A stretch of 6,215 nucleotides of DNA from Alphaproteobacteria bacterium (GTDB lineage Bacteria; Pseudomonadota; Alphaproteobacteria; Rhizobiales; Hyphomicrobiaceae): contig JAHZKN010000008.1 in NCBI GenBank assembly GCA_022600335.1, forward strand, positions 1-6,215, in the 5' to 3' direction. Each line of letters opens with the position of its first letter. The first letter of the stretch is position 1. A program made the position numbers and the translations under genes. Positions 1 to 6,215 of this stretch are shown one piece after another. The notes under the pieces are model-generated. The model was not told where the DNA came from, did no database searches, and was given only the letters and a program-made list of their open reading frames with translations.

Positions 1-610
1 GCCACAGCTGTACCATAGGTTCGCCACCGGCAAAGACCGCAGAGCCCAAGCTTCTGGCTGGGTTGACTGAGGCATTAGTGATTGGGATCGAGATAAGGTG
101 GATGGCTGTCAGCGACAGGCCAATTGCCAACGGGGCAAATCCACTGGGCGCTTCAGGACGTGTCGCGCCCATAATCACAATCAAGAAGAACATGGTGAGG
201 ACAACTTCGACGACAAAGGCAGGCACCAATCCTGCGTTGATCATCGACAAGCTGCCGTAACCGTTGGCTGCAAAGGTCGCACCAGTTGACCCGATGTAGT
301 TAAACAGTGCGCACGATACCAAGGCACCAAGACATTGCGCGATGATGTAACTCGGTGCGTCGCTCATTGAAAAGCGCCCGCCGGCGACAAGGCCGAGTGT
401 GACCGCGGGATTGTAATGGCCACCAGACACATGTCCGATGGAGCGTATCAAGGCCATCACAGTGATGCCGATTGATAGAGCAACGCCTAAGATACCTGCT
501 GCACCGGAAACGCCGGAGAGGCCCCCGAACGAATAGAATGCTGCACCCAAGACGGATGTCATAAGCATGAAGGTGCCGAAGAATTCGGCCGTCAGAGCTT
601 TGAGTTTCAT
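1..610 (-). CDS. aqpZ: Aquaporin, AqpZ-like MIP channel (partial, C-terminus off the left edge)
   Basis: This is a major intrinsic protein family channel of the inner membrane, which passes water and perhaps small neutral solutes. The 203 visible residues begin MKLKALTAEFFGTF. The first NPA box is in GGHYNPAVT (Asn67-Ala69) and the second in SVNPARS (Asn183-Ala185), with the conserved membrane glutamates at 9 and 135. By eye, helices lie near 5-25, 37-58, 85-106, 127-148 and 156-176; the sixth helix is mostly missing. AqpZ proteins have about 230 residues, so roughly 30 are lost at the window edge. The start is firm: an in-frame TGA lies four codons upstream of the ATG, with no other start between. 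No strong Shine-Dalgarno sequence is visible. Aligned without gaps to E. coli AqpZ as I recall it, the aromatic/arginine filter reads Ile46, His171, Ala180, Arg186 rather than Phe, His, Thr, Arg. The water-channel symbol is therefore given with some caution. No glycerol-facilitator features are seen. Confidence 0.94.
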   Translation of the reverse strand, partial: MKLKALTAEFFGTFMLMTSVLGAAFYSFGGLSGVSGAAGILGVALSIGITVMALIRSIGHVSGGHYNPAVTLGLVAGGRFSMSDAPSYIIAQCLGALVSCALFNYIGSTGATFAANGYGSLSMINAGLVPAFVVEVVLTMFFLIVIMGATRPEAPSGFAPLAIGLSLTAIHLISIPITNASVNPARSLGSAVFAGGEPMVQLW

Positions 611-869
611 GTTGGTGTCTCACTGCCTGTGGAGAAAAGTTGATGTCTGCCGCACGCACATGAGAGGCGAGCCCTACTAACGCCGAAGGAACGACGCCGC
701 GCTAACGATACTTGTGCCCACCCACAGTCACTACCGAATCAGTTGGCGCGTAGTTGCAACCTAACACAGATCAACTGCTATTCGTCAATTAACAACACTA
801 TACATGCGTGCCAGAGGCGCGCACGTCTCAGCGACCTTCGCGTCTGCAGCATCGTATGCAGGTGCGCTG
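611..869. other. Intergenic region between creD and the aquaporin gene
   Basis: These 259 bases separate two minus-strand genes and hold no convincing gene. The gap should contain the end of the creD transcript and the promoter and leader of the aquaporin gene. On the minus strand a TTGACG hexamer (784-789) could be a -35 box, but no good -10 box follows at 16-18 bases. An 8-base palindrome GTTGCAAC lies at 753-760. Neither is strong enough to call a promoter or operator. No terminator with a U-tract was found after creD. Confidence 0.6.
805..823 (+). other. Small GC-rich hairpin between creD and the aquaporin gene
   Basis: TGCGTGCC and GGCGCGCA form an 8-base-pair stem around the loop AGA. 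It includes one G-U wobble when read as plus-strand RNA and a mismatch when read as minus-strand RNA. It lies about 47 bases downstream of the creD stop. There is no run of T after it in the minus direction, so it is not a standard intrinsic terminator. It could block 3' exonucleases at the creD mRNA end, or be chance. Confidence 0.2.
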
Positions 870-2291
870 CTAAACTTTGCTTTTTGGATCGGAAGTTGAC
901 GTTGACGTCCCCGACGACCAGTCGACGCGCAACGTCATGAACATCACACTTGTCAGGGCTGCGAAACCTAAGACAGCGCCAGCGAGCAGTGCATAGTCCT
1001 CAAGTCTCAAGATCATGTACAAGAGCCCATAAATCAGCAGAAACAGCAGGGCTGCAGCAATGCCAAACCGGGTGCTCTCGAAGGCCCTGCTGAAATAAAC
1101 GGCAAGCATCGTACCAGTGGCAGCGGAGGCGGTGAGGTATGCAGGTGCAAAGCCAATGTGTTCAGAGAACGATAACAGCAGCACATAGAAAAAGATCATC
1201 GCCAGGCCGACAAAAATATACTGCACTGCATGAATTCTTTTTCTCGATAGCAATTCCATCACAAACACTGCCATGAATGCCAATGCGAGAAATAAAATGC
1301 CGTATTTTGCAGCGCGCGAAACGAGGTCATAAAAATCAACCGGCGCGTAGTACGTTACACCAAATCGGTGTGGTCCGAAGCGATCAAGAACACCGCGATT
1401 GAAGGTCGAAGCTTGCGGTATAGAGCGGGCGAGATGTGGAACCTGCCATGCAGCGTCAAAGCCTGTGTCACTGATTTCGCGCTTCACCGGCAAAAATCCG
1501 CCTGTGAAGCTTGGATGCGGCCAGTCCGCACTGAGATTGGCTTTGGTCAACCGCCCGGCTGGCGCAAAAAACAACCCGGATGAGCCGGAAAAATTGAGAT
1601 CGATATCAAATGAAAAGGCTTTGGGTGCGGTTTGCGGAGCGGCAATTGCTTCCGGGCCAGTATTGGCGTCAGGCGCGCTCAAAGGGTTGAGCCGAGCGTG
1701 AATGCCATTTTGTCGACTCTGTGCGATGCCCACACTTGGTTCAAAATTGAGGTCGGTTTTGCCGTCAAGCTTGAGCGTTGCAGTCTTTCTAAGACCAGAC
1801 ACATCGCTCATGGCGACGGTGAGAATGGTATCATTCCAGCGCACATCTATCGCATTTGCATCAATGGCGCGCATGTCAGGCGTTGCAAACGCGCCAGTTA
1901 ATGACAGATCTGCGCTATAGACATTGACGTCAAAAATTGAGCGACGCAGGACATCTGATTTGGTCTTGGCATCGAATTGAACTTTTTCTGGAAGAAAGAC
2001 GCCAAAGCGTTGTTCTTTGCGTTCTGTTTTTTCCTTGTCCTTTCGATTGTTGACCGTTTCAACCATGACGGAATACGGCACGATCAGGTAGGGACCGGAC
2101 AGGTTTTGCGTGCCGCCCCAGGTGCGTGCGACTTCAGCGGTGACGGAGTTGGCGCGGCTTTCGCGTTCCGAAATCAACCCCATAACGAGGAGGAGTGGGA
2201 TCAGAAGGAGAAGGATGAGAAATGCGATTAGAAAAAATTTAACACCGGGGCTGCGCATTAAATCGCGCAGCGAAGACACAAAATCAGACAT
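870..2291 (-). CDS. creD: CreD-family inner-membrane protein
   Basis: This protein of 473 residues matches the CreD (Cet) family. In E. coli, creD is controlled by the CreBC two-component system and its overexpression gives tolerance to colicin E2; its biochemical activity is not established. Visible layout: a short cytoplasmic start, one strong membrane helix near 18-40 followed by the family-typical GLISERESRA stretch, then WGGTQNLSGPYLIVPY near 58-73. A large, presumably periplasmic, domain runs to about 325. After it come about five membrane helices near 329-348, 354-377, 382-402, 409-429 and 431-455, ending in LRVDW and a Ser/Thr-rich tail. The length fits the family (about 450). A Lys/Glu-rich stretch at about 81-95 lies early in the soluble domain. 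The ATG is chosen over a TTG one codon upstream because GAGAG lies 4 bases before the ATG. creB and creC are not adjacent here; parE lies upstream across a 132-base gap. Confidence 0.9.
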   Translation of the reverse strand: MSDFVSSLRDLMRSPGVKFFLIAFLILLLLIPLLLVMGLISERESRANSVTAEVARTWGGTQNLSGPYLIVPYSVMVETVNNRKDKEKTERKEQRFGVFLPEKVQFDAKTKSDVLRRSIFDVNVYSADLSLTGAFATPDMRAIDANAIDVRWNDTILTVAMSDVSGLRKTATLKLDGKTDLNFEPSVGIAQSRQNGIHARLNPLSAPDANTGPEAIAAPQTAPKAFSFDIDLNFSGSSGLFFAPAGRLTKANLSADWPHPSFTGGFLPVKREISDTGFDAAWQVPHLARSIPQASTFNRGVLDRFGPHRFGVTYYAPVDFYDLVSRAAKYGILFLALAFMAVFVMELLSRKRIHAVQYIFVGLAMIFFYVLLLSFSEHIGFAPAYLTASAATGTMLAVYFSRAFESTRFGIAAALLFLLIYGLLYMILRLEDYALLAGAVLGFAALTSVMFMTLRVDWSSGTSTSTSDPKSKV

Positions 2292-2295
2292 CAAT

Positions 2296-2300
2296 CTCTC
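2296..2300 (-). promoter_or_regulatory. Likely ribosome binding site of creD
   Basis: GAGAG, within GTGAGAGATTG, sits 4 bases before the ATG at 2291. It is a modest, slightly close Shine-Dalgarno sequence. It favours this ATG over the adjacent TTG at 2294. Confidence 0.45.
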
Positions 2301-2324
2301 ACACGGATTATGACAAGTGGATGG

Positions 2325-2350
2325 GATTTAGCCGCAGCTCGCGGCAAATC
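2325..2350 (-). other. Stem-loop between parE and creD (possible parE mRNA 3' end or creD leader structure)
   Basis: On the minus strand GATTTGCCGC pairs with GCGGC-T-AAATC: ten base pairs with one bulged T, around the 5-base loop GAGCT. The structure lies about 74 bases after the parE stop and 33 bases before the creD start. No run of T follows it, so it is not a classic Rho-independent terminator. It could still stop transcription weakly, protect the parE transcript end, or be part of the creD leader. The pairing is seen directly; the role is inference. Confidence 0.4.
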
Positions 2351-2423
2351 TGAGGCGGACATGCCCAAAGGCAACTTTTTGGCCGCAAGTTTCTACGCCG
2401 GATATTGAGTTCAGAATTTGACG

Positions 2424-4439
2424 CTAGATATCGAGGTCTGTTGCAAACGCAGCGCGGTCTTGAATAAAGCGGAAGCGGGCCTCCGGTTTTGAACCCATCA
2501 AAGCGCTTACCGCTTGGGTTACGCCTTCCCGATCTTCGTTATCAATCTCGACCCGCAGCAGCATGCGCTTTTCCGGGTCCATTGTTGTTTCCTTCAATTG
2601 GCTGGCATTCATTTCGCCGAGTCCCTTAAAGCGAGAGATATCGACTTTTGCATTGGCTGCAAATTCTCGTCTAAGGATTTCGTCCTTATGGGCATCATCG
2701 CGGGCATAAAAGGATTTTGCGCCATGTGTCAGTTTGTAGAGGGGCGGCACAGCGAGATAAAGATGACCGTTTTCAATAAGCCCTGGCATTTGTTGGTAAA
2801 AGAACGTGATCAACAAAGATGCGATATGCGCGCCATCGACATCGGCGTCGGTCATGACAATCACCCGCTCATAGCGCAGGTCCTCATCATTGTAGCGTGA
2901 CCCAATGCCAACCCCGAGTGCTTGGATCAAGTCAGACAGCAATTGGTTTTGAGCAAGCTTTTGTGCTGATGCATTGGCGACGTTGAGAATTTTTCCGCGC
3001 AGCGGCAGGATGGCCTGTCTTTCGCGGCTGCGCGCACTTTTAGCGCTGCCACCGGCGCTGTCGCCCTCGACAATAAAGATCTCGGTGCCTGCCGCTTGGC
3101 GAATGCTGCAATCAGAAAGTTTTCCCGGCAGGCGTAATTTGCGGGTGGCACTTTGTCGGCCGATTTCTTTTTCGCGTCGCCGTTTCAGCCGGTGTTCAGC
3201 TTGCTCGATGGTCCACTCGAGGAGCTTGGTTGCTTGTTGTGGGTTGTCAGCGAGCCAATGGTCAAAGGCATCGCGCACGGCCGACTCGACAATACGGGTA
3301 GCTTCGCTGGTCGCCAGCTTGTCTTTGGTTTGACCTTGAAATTCTGGTTCACGAATAAAGACTGACATCATGGCGGCTGCCGTGCCAAGTACGTCATCAG
3401 CAACAATTTGTGCCGCTTTGCGGTTGCCAATCAAGTCGCCATAGGCGCGCAAGCCACGCGTTAAGGCTTGGCGAAATCCGTTTTCGTGTGTGCCGCCTTC
3501 ACCGGTTGGAATGGTGTTGCAATAGGACCGGCAAAAGCCATCGGCATCGGAGATCCACGCAATGGCCCACTCCACCGTGCCATGCTTGCCGTCACGTGCA
3601 ACTTGGCCAGAGAACACATCCTTAGTGACCTGGGTCCGGGCCGAAATCTCAGACAACAAGTAGTCTCGCAAACCGCCAGGGAAGTGGAACGTTGCCTCAG
3701 AGAGAGTGTCATCTTTGATCAGCGACGGATCACAGCGCCAGCGGATTTCAACGCCGCCGAACAGGTAGGCTTTAGAGCGCGCCATGCGAAACAGGCGCGC
3801 TGGTTTGAAAGCGACCCCTTTGCCAAATATTTTTTCATCCGGCTTAAAGCGGATCTTTGTGCCGCGCCGATTTTTGATGGCACCGAGTTTCTCGAGCTTG
3901 CCTTGCGGCGTGCCGCGCGAAAATGACATGCGGTAGAGCTGTTGGCCGCGGGCTACTTCTACGTCCATCACTTCTGCCAAGGCATTGACCACCGACACAC
4001 CAACGCCATGCAGGCCGCCTGAGGTGTTGTAGGCCTTGCCGTCAAACTTACCGCCTGAGTGCAGTGTGGTCATGATGACTTCGAGTGCACTTTTTGATTT
4101 GAATTTTGGATGTTTGTCGACCGGAATGCCGCGGCCGTTGTCGGTGACGCTTAAAAAGCCATCACCGTCCAGGTGGACATCGATCCACGACGCATGACCG
4201 GCGACGGCTTCGTCCATGGAGTTGTCAATCACTTCGGCAAACAGATGATGCAGAGCCTTTTCATCGGTGCCACCGATATACATGCCGGGCCGACGACGGA
4301 CCGGCTCCAGTCCTTCCAGAACCTCGATGTCGGCAGCAGTATATCCATCAGAGGCATCGCCGCCGCGGCGGATGCTTTTTTGTGGCTCACGCATGGTGTC
4401 CCGAAGGTTAGAAAAGAGATCGCGTGCTGTATTGGCCAT
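2424..4439 (-). CDS. parE: DNA topoisomerase IV subunit B (ParE)
   Basis: ParE is the ATPase subunit of topoisomerase IV; with ParC it unlinks replicated chromosomes and relaxes supercoils. The 671-residue protein has all family marks, numbered from the ATG: the GHKL ATPase with Glu69 and Asn73 in AEVIDNSMDEA, TDNGRGIPV (Asp100), GGLHGVGVS (141-149), and the ATP lysine in QTK (Lys372). The TOPRIM metal site is EGDSAGGSA starting at Glu458, PLRGK (479-483), and the DxD pair Asp531/Asp533 in TDADVDGAH. The end carries FKGLGEM and closes with ATDLDI. The length, and the lack of the insert seen in many longer GyrB proteins, favour ParE over GyrB; RRRPGMYIGGTDEKALHHLF is also ParE-like wording. 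The ATG at 4439 is preferred to a TTG at 4457 because GGCGGA lies 9 bases upstream of the ATG, whereas the TTG would overlap that site. parC is not in the window, which is usual outside enterobacteria and Gram-positives. Confidence 0.97.
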   Translation of the reverse strand: MANTARDLFSNLRDTMREPQKSIRRGGDASDGYTAADIEVLEGLEPVRRRPGMYIGGTDEKALHHLFAEVIDNSMDEAVAGHASWIDVHLDGDGFLSVTDNGRGIPVDKHPKFKSKSALEVIMTTLHSGGKFDGKAYNTSGGLHGVGVSVVNALAEVMDVEVARGQQLYRMSFSRGTPQGKLEKLGAIKNRRGTKIRFKPDEKIFGKGVAFKPARLFRMARSKAYLFGGVEIRWRCDPSLIKDDTLSEATFHFPGGLRDYLLSEISARTQVTKDVFSGQVARDGKHGTVEWAIAWISDADGFCRSYCNTIPTGEGGTHENGFRQALTRGLRAYGDLIGNRKAAQIVADDVLGTAAAMMSVFIREPEFQGQTKDKLATSEATRIVESAVRDAFDHWLADNPQQATKLLEWTIEQAEHRLKRRREKEIGRQSATRKLRLPGKLSDCSIRQAAGTEIFIVEGDSAGGSAKSARSRERQAILPLRGKILNVANASAQKLAQNQLLSDLIQALGVGIGSRYNDEDLRYERVIVMTDADVDGAHIASLLITFFYQQMPGLIENGHLYLAVPPLYKLTHGAKSFYARDDAHKDEILRREFAANAKVDISRFKGLGEMNASQLKETTMDPEKRMLLRVEIDNEDREGVTQAVSALMGSKPEARFRFIQDRAAFATDLDI

Positions 4440-4621
4440 TAGCCCAGTTCCGCCCAAGGGTTTCGTAAAACCGCCGGCAGCAGACGCGAGGACCTAAAGC
4501 GCGCTGGCGAATCTCAAAAAAATTCAGAGCTTTTCAACTGCCATGCGCTGGGGGGTGTTGGCAAGGATCTCACTAGTCTGGCCACATCTCTGGGGTTGCG
4601 GAACGGTGGGGATTTCGGATC
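4440..4621. other. Intergenic region between panC and parE
   Basis: These 182 bases hold no gene that I can support. On the minus strand a TTGAAA hexamer precedes a run of seven T (4516-4522), but no good -10 box follows at the right distance and no GC-rich hairpin precedes the T-run. The parE promoter and any panC terminator probably lie here but cannot be placed by eye. Confidence 0.55.
4449..4454 (-). promoter_or_regulatory. Likely ribosome binding site of parE
   Basis: GGCGGA on the minus strand lies 9 bases before the ATG at 4439. It supports that ATG and argues against the upstream in-frame TTG at 4457, which abuts this site. Confidence 0.5.
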
Positions 4622-5464
4622 TCAGCGGATCGCGCAGTTGTCGATCAGCCGCGTGCGGCCAAGCCAGGCTGCCGCTAGAACACGCCCTGGACTGTCCTGC
4701 TTAGCTTTGTAGGGTTTCAAGGATTGGGCATCGCGCAGGCTGACATAGTCCACTTGCGAAAACCCGGCGCGTGCCAGATCGCGCATGGCTTTGGCTTCAA
4801 TGGTTGCGACGCGCCCGCCTTCTTTTGCGCGCTTGGCAGCATCTTTGATGACGGCAGACAGGGTCGGTGCGATGAGGCGTTCTTGGTCGGATAGATAACG
4901 ATTGCGGGACGACAGTGCTAAGCCGTCTTTTTCGCGCACGGTTCTGCCGGCGATGATTTTCAAATCCATATTGAGATCGCGCACCATCTGGCGAAGCACA
5001 CACAACTGCTGGTAGTCTTTCTCACCAAAGACTGCGATGTCTGGGCGCACCTGATTGAATAATTTGCAGCACACGGTTGCAACGCCGGAAAAGTGGTGCG
5101 GACGAAAAGCCCCCTCGAGTTCAAGCGCTGCTCCGGCAGGCTCAATCGATGTGGCAAACTCCGCGCCGTACATCACCTCCACCGACGGTGCCCAGACGAG
5201 ATCAACATTTAAGTCAGCAAGTTTGCTCAGGTCGCCGGCTTCATCTTGCGGGTAGCGCGAGAGGTCTTCGTCGGCGGCGAATTGTGTTGGGTTGACAAAG
5301 ATCGATACGACGACCCGGCCAGCCTGTTTTTTGGCTAACTCGACCAACGACAAATGACCGGCATGAAGCGCGCCCATGGTAGGCACTAACGCAACCTTGG
5401 CTTGCTTCTGCTGCCAAGCGGATGTTTTGCTGCGGAGTGTTTTGATCGAGGTCGTTTTACGCAC
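4622..5464 (-). CDS. panC: Pantothenate synthetase (pantoate--beta-alanine ligase, PanC)
   Basis: PanC joins pantoate and beta-alanine using ATP, through a pantoyl-adenylate, in the cytoplasm; it is the last step of pantothenate (vitamin B5) synthesis for coenzyme A. The 280-residue protein shows the nucleotidyltransferase HIGH-type motif VPTMGALHAGH (His34 and His37), the pantoate-binding stretch FVNPTQFAADEDLSRYP with Gln61, FRPHHFSGVATV, the ATP-site GEKDYQQL (147-154) and the KMSKS-like SSRNRYL (185-191). The open frame continues 66 codons further upstream, but that part looks unlike any PanC. The GTG start places His34, His37 and Gln61 at exactly the E. coli numbers and gives the normal family length. 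No good Shine-Dalgarno sequence lies at 5-10 bases; GGAG occurs about 15 bases upstream. panB, often next to panC, is absent here. The identity is certain; the start is probable. Confidence 0.96.
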   Translation of the reverse strand: MRKTTSIKTLRSKTSAWQQKQAKVALVPTMGALHAGHLSLVELAKKQAGRVVVSIFVNPTQFAADEDLSRYPQDEAGDLSKLADLNVDLVWAPSVEVMYGAEFATSIEPAGAALELEGAFRPHHFSGVATVCCKLFNQVRPDIAVFGEKDYQQLCVLRQMVRDLNMDLKIIAGRTVREKDGLALSSRNRYLSDQERLIAPTLSAVIKDAAKRAKEGGRVATIEAKAMRDLARAGFSQVDYVSLRDAQSLKPYKAKQDSPGRVLAAAWLGRTRLIDNCAIR

Positions 5465-5868
5465 GGGCTTGAATATGAACTCCGTTGGTGTTGCGCGGTG
5501 CCATGTGGTGGAGCGGGACGGCGCCACGGTTGGGCAGCACCTGCCATTGCTCCACGGTGGGTCGGCCAAAACCATCGACCAGATCCGGAACCTAAATCCA
5601 TCGAATTGAGACGTGTTGTAGCCCTTGGTGTCACTGCTCGGCAACTGTGCAAAATCAGGCATCGAAGCGAATCACCCATTGTGTTTAGAGTGGCGCTGGG
5701 CACAACGCCCTGAACATGCAACTCGTCGGATGCAGCCATCCGGACGGGCCAGTGTGCGTTGCGTCTGATTGTGTCTTCGCTGTGCTGTCAAGCAGTGCGT
5801 GAGGCTGCAATCCTGATCAGAGTGCCAGGTCAAAGGTGTGATTAGGGTCGAGCAAAGCATGGGACTGA
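5465..5868. other. Intergenic region between divergent panC and putA
   Basis: This 404-base gap should hold the promoters of panC (minus) and putA (plus). I see no recognisable gene. The panC frame stays open back to 5662, but its translation resembles no PanC N-terminus and is rich in Trp, Pro, Arg and Ser with no clear domain. Another minus-strand frame from about 5590 ends in a TAA that overlaps the panC GTG; its roughly 45 residues are not recognised. One imperfect hairpin lies at 5724-5746. No clear sigma-70 promoter and no Lrp/PutR-type site could be placed by eye. Confidence 0.55.
5724..5746. other. Imperfect inverted repeat in the panC-putA gap
   Basis: CGTCGGATG and CATCC-G-GACG pair over nine bases with one bulged G around the loop CAGC. 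There is no T-run on either side. It could be an operator half-site pair or an RNA hairpin in the panC leader, or chance in GC-rich DNA. Its place between divergent genes is the only reason to note it. Confidence 0.25.
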
Positions 5869-6215
5869 ATGGCCGCACTTAGCGAGACATTGCGTAAGGC
5901 AAATCCCAGTGATGGCGAAGACCCAGTGCACGGGTCTGACGCGTTACCGGCACGTGACGAACTTTCAAGTCATCACCTGATGGACGAAGCGCGGCTTGTC
6001 GGCGGGCTGATTGAGCGTGCCGTTTACACAGAAGATGAGCGCCGCCGTACGGCATCGATCGCGCGCCGTTTGGTCGAAAGCTCTCGCAATGCTGCGTCCA
6101 AGACAACAGCTGGCATCGATGCTTTCATGCGCGAGTATGGCCTCTCTACGGAAGAAGGGGTCATTCTTCTTTGTCTGGCCGAAGCGTTGTTGCGTATTCC
6201 TGACCAAGAGACGGC
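5869..6215 (+). CDS. putA: Bifunctional proline dehydrogenase / P5C dehydrogenase PutA (partial, N-terminus only)
   Basis: PutA oxidises proline to glutamate: an FAD proline dehydrogenase domain makes pyrroline-5-carboxylate and an NAD aldehyde dehydrogenase domain finishes the reaction. Only the first 115 residues are in the window; the catalytic domains lie beyond the right edge. The recognisable part is the N-terminal arm region, especially IDAFMREYGLSTEEG and VILLCLAEALLRIPD (about 83-112), which is characteristic of PutA. Residues 1-38 are polar and show no ribbon-helix-helix pattern, so this is the short, non-DNA-binding type common in alphaproteobacteria, not the trifunctional E. coli type. 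The ATG at 5869 follows an in-frame TGA directly and has GGGA 5 bases upstream. A later ATG at 5980 (residue 38) is possible but has no better binding site. The gene diverges from panC; no putR-like regulator is visible in the window. Confidence 0.92.
   Translation, partial: MAALSETLRKANPSDGEDPVHGSDALPARDELSSHHLMDEARLVGGLIERAVYTEDERRRTASIARRLVESSRNAASKTTAGIDAFMREYGLSTEEGVILLCLAEALLRIPDQET

Noticed and set aside
300..659. A 119-codon minus-strand frame overlapping the aquaporin.
   Set aside because: It is another frame of the same strand as the aquaporin, which carries both NPA motifs. The product is rich in Arg, His and Cys with no domain.
784..789. TTGACG on the minus strand as a -35 box for the aquaporin gene.
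   Set aside because: The bases at the proper -10 distance (around GTTAGG) match the TATAAT consensus at only about two positions.
2514..4497. Several plus-strand open frames of 70-150 codons opposite parE.
   Set aside because: They are antisense to a complete and highly conserved gene, have no family resemblance, and are expected by chance in such coding DNA.
4516..4522. A run of seven T on the minus strand after panC, considered as an intrinsic terminator.
   Set aside because: No GC-rich stem lies directly before it, and it is about 100 bases past the panC stop.
5465..5662. The sequence ADPPW in the upstream extension of the panC frame, resembling the DPPW motif of MT-A70 DNA methyltransferases.
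   Set aside because: Nothing else of such an enzyme is present in the surrounding 60 residues, and the stretch runs straight into PanC. It is a chance match in probably untranslated DNA.
5672..5878. A 68-codon minus-strand frame filling part of the panC-putA gap, considered as a small regulator.
   Set aside because: The translation is rich in Cys, His, Arg and Thr, has no helix-turn-helix pattern or other recognisable domain, and overlaps the putA start.

Overview
The window looks like an ordinary chromosomal segment of an alphaproteobacterium of moderate GC content. The ParE sequence (its N-terminal wording and its roughly 670-residue length) and the short PutA without an N-terminal DNA-binding domain both resemble alphaproteobacterial proteins. 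No plasmid, phage, insertion-sequence, CRISPR, tRNA or rRNA signal is visible. The organism assignment is inference from protein resemblance only.

Layout from left to right. (1) 1-610, minus strand: an aquaporin of the AqpZ type, cut by the left edge, with about the last 30 residues missing. (2) 611-869: a non-coding gap holding the aquaporin leader and a small hairpin. (3) 870-2291, minus: a complete CreD-family inner-membrane protein, without creB or creC beside it in this window. (4) 2292-2423: a short gap with a clear stem-loop lying between parE and creD. (5) 2424-4439, minus: complete parE, subunit B of topoisomerase IV. (6) 4440-4621: a short gap. (7) 4622-5464, minus: panC, pantothenate synthetase, best started at a GTG. 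(8) 5465-5868: a 404-base gap between divergent genes, with one hairpin and no convincing gene. (9) 5869-6215, plus: the 5' end of putA, the bifunctional proline dehydrogenase / P5C dehydrogenase, cut by the right edge.

The four minus-strand genes share a direction, but gaps of 130-260 bases argue against a tight operon. Their roles are unrelated: water transport, envelope stress, chromosome decatenation and pantothenate (coenzyme A) synthesis. putA runs the other way and begins proline catabolism. I found no sign of a new multi-gene system. The observations most worth a second look are the unusual predicted selectivity filter of the aquaporin (Ile-His-Ala-Arg instead of Phe-His-Thr-Arg), the start of panC, and the stem-loop between parE and creD.
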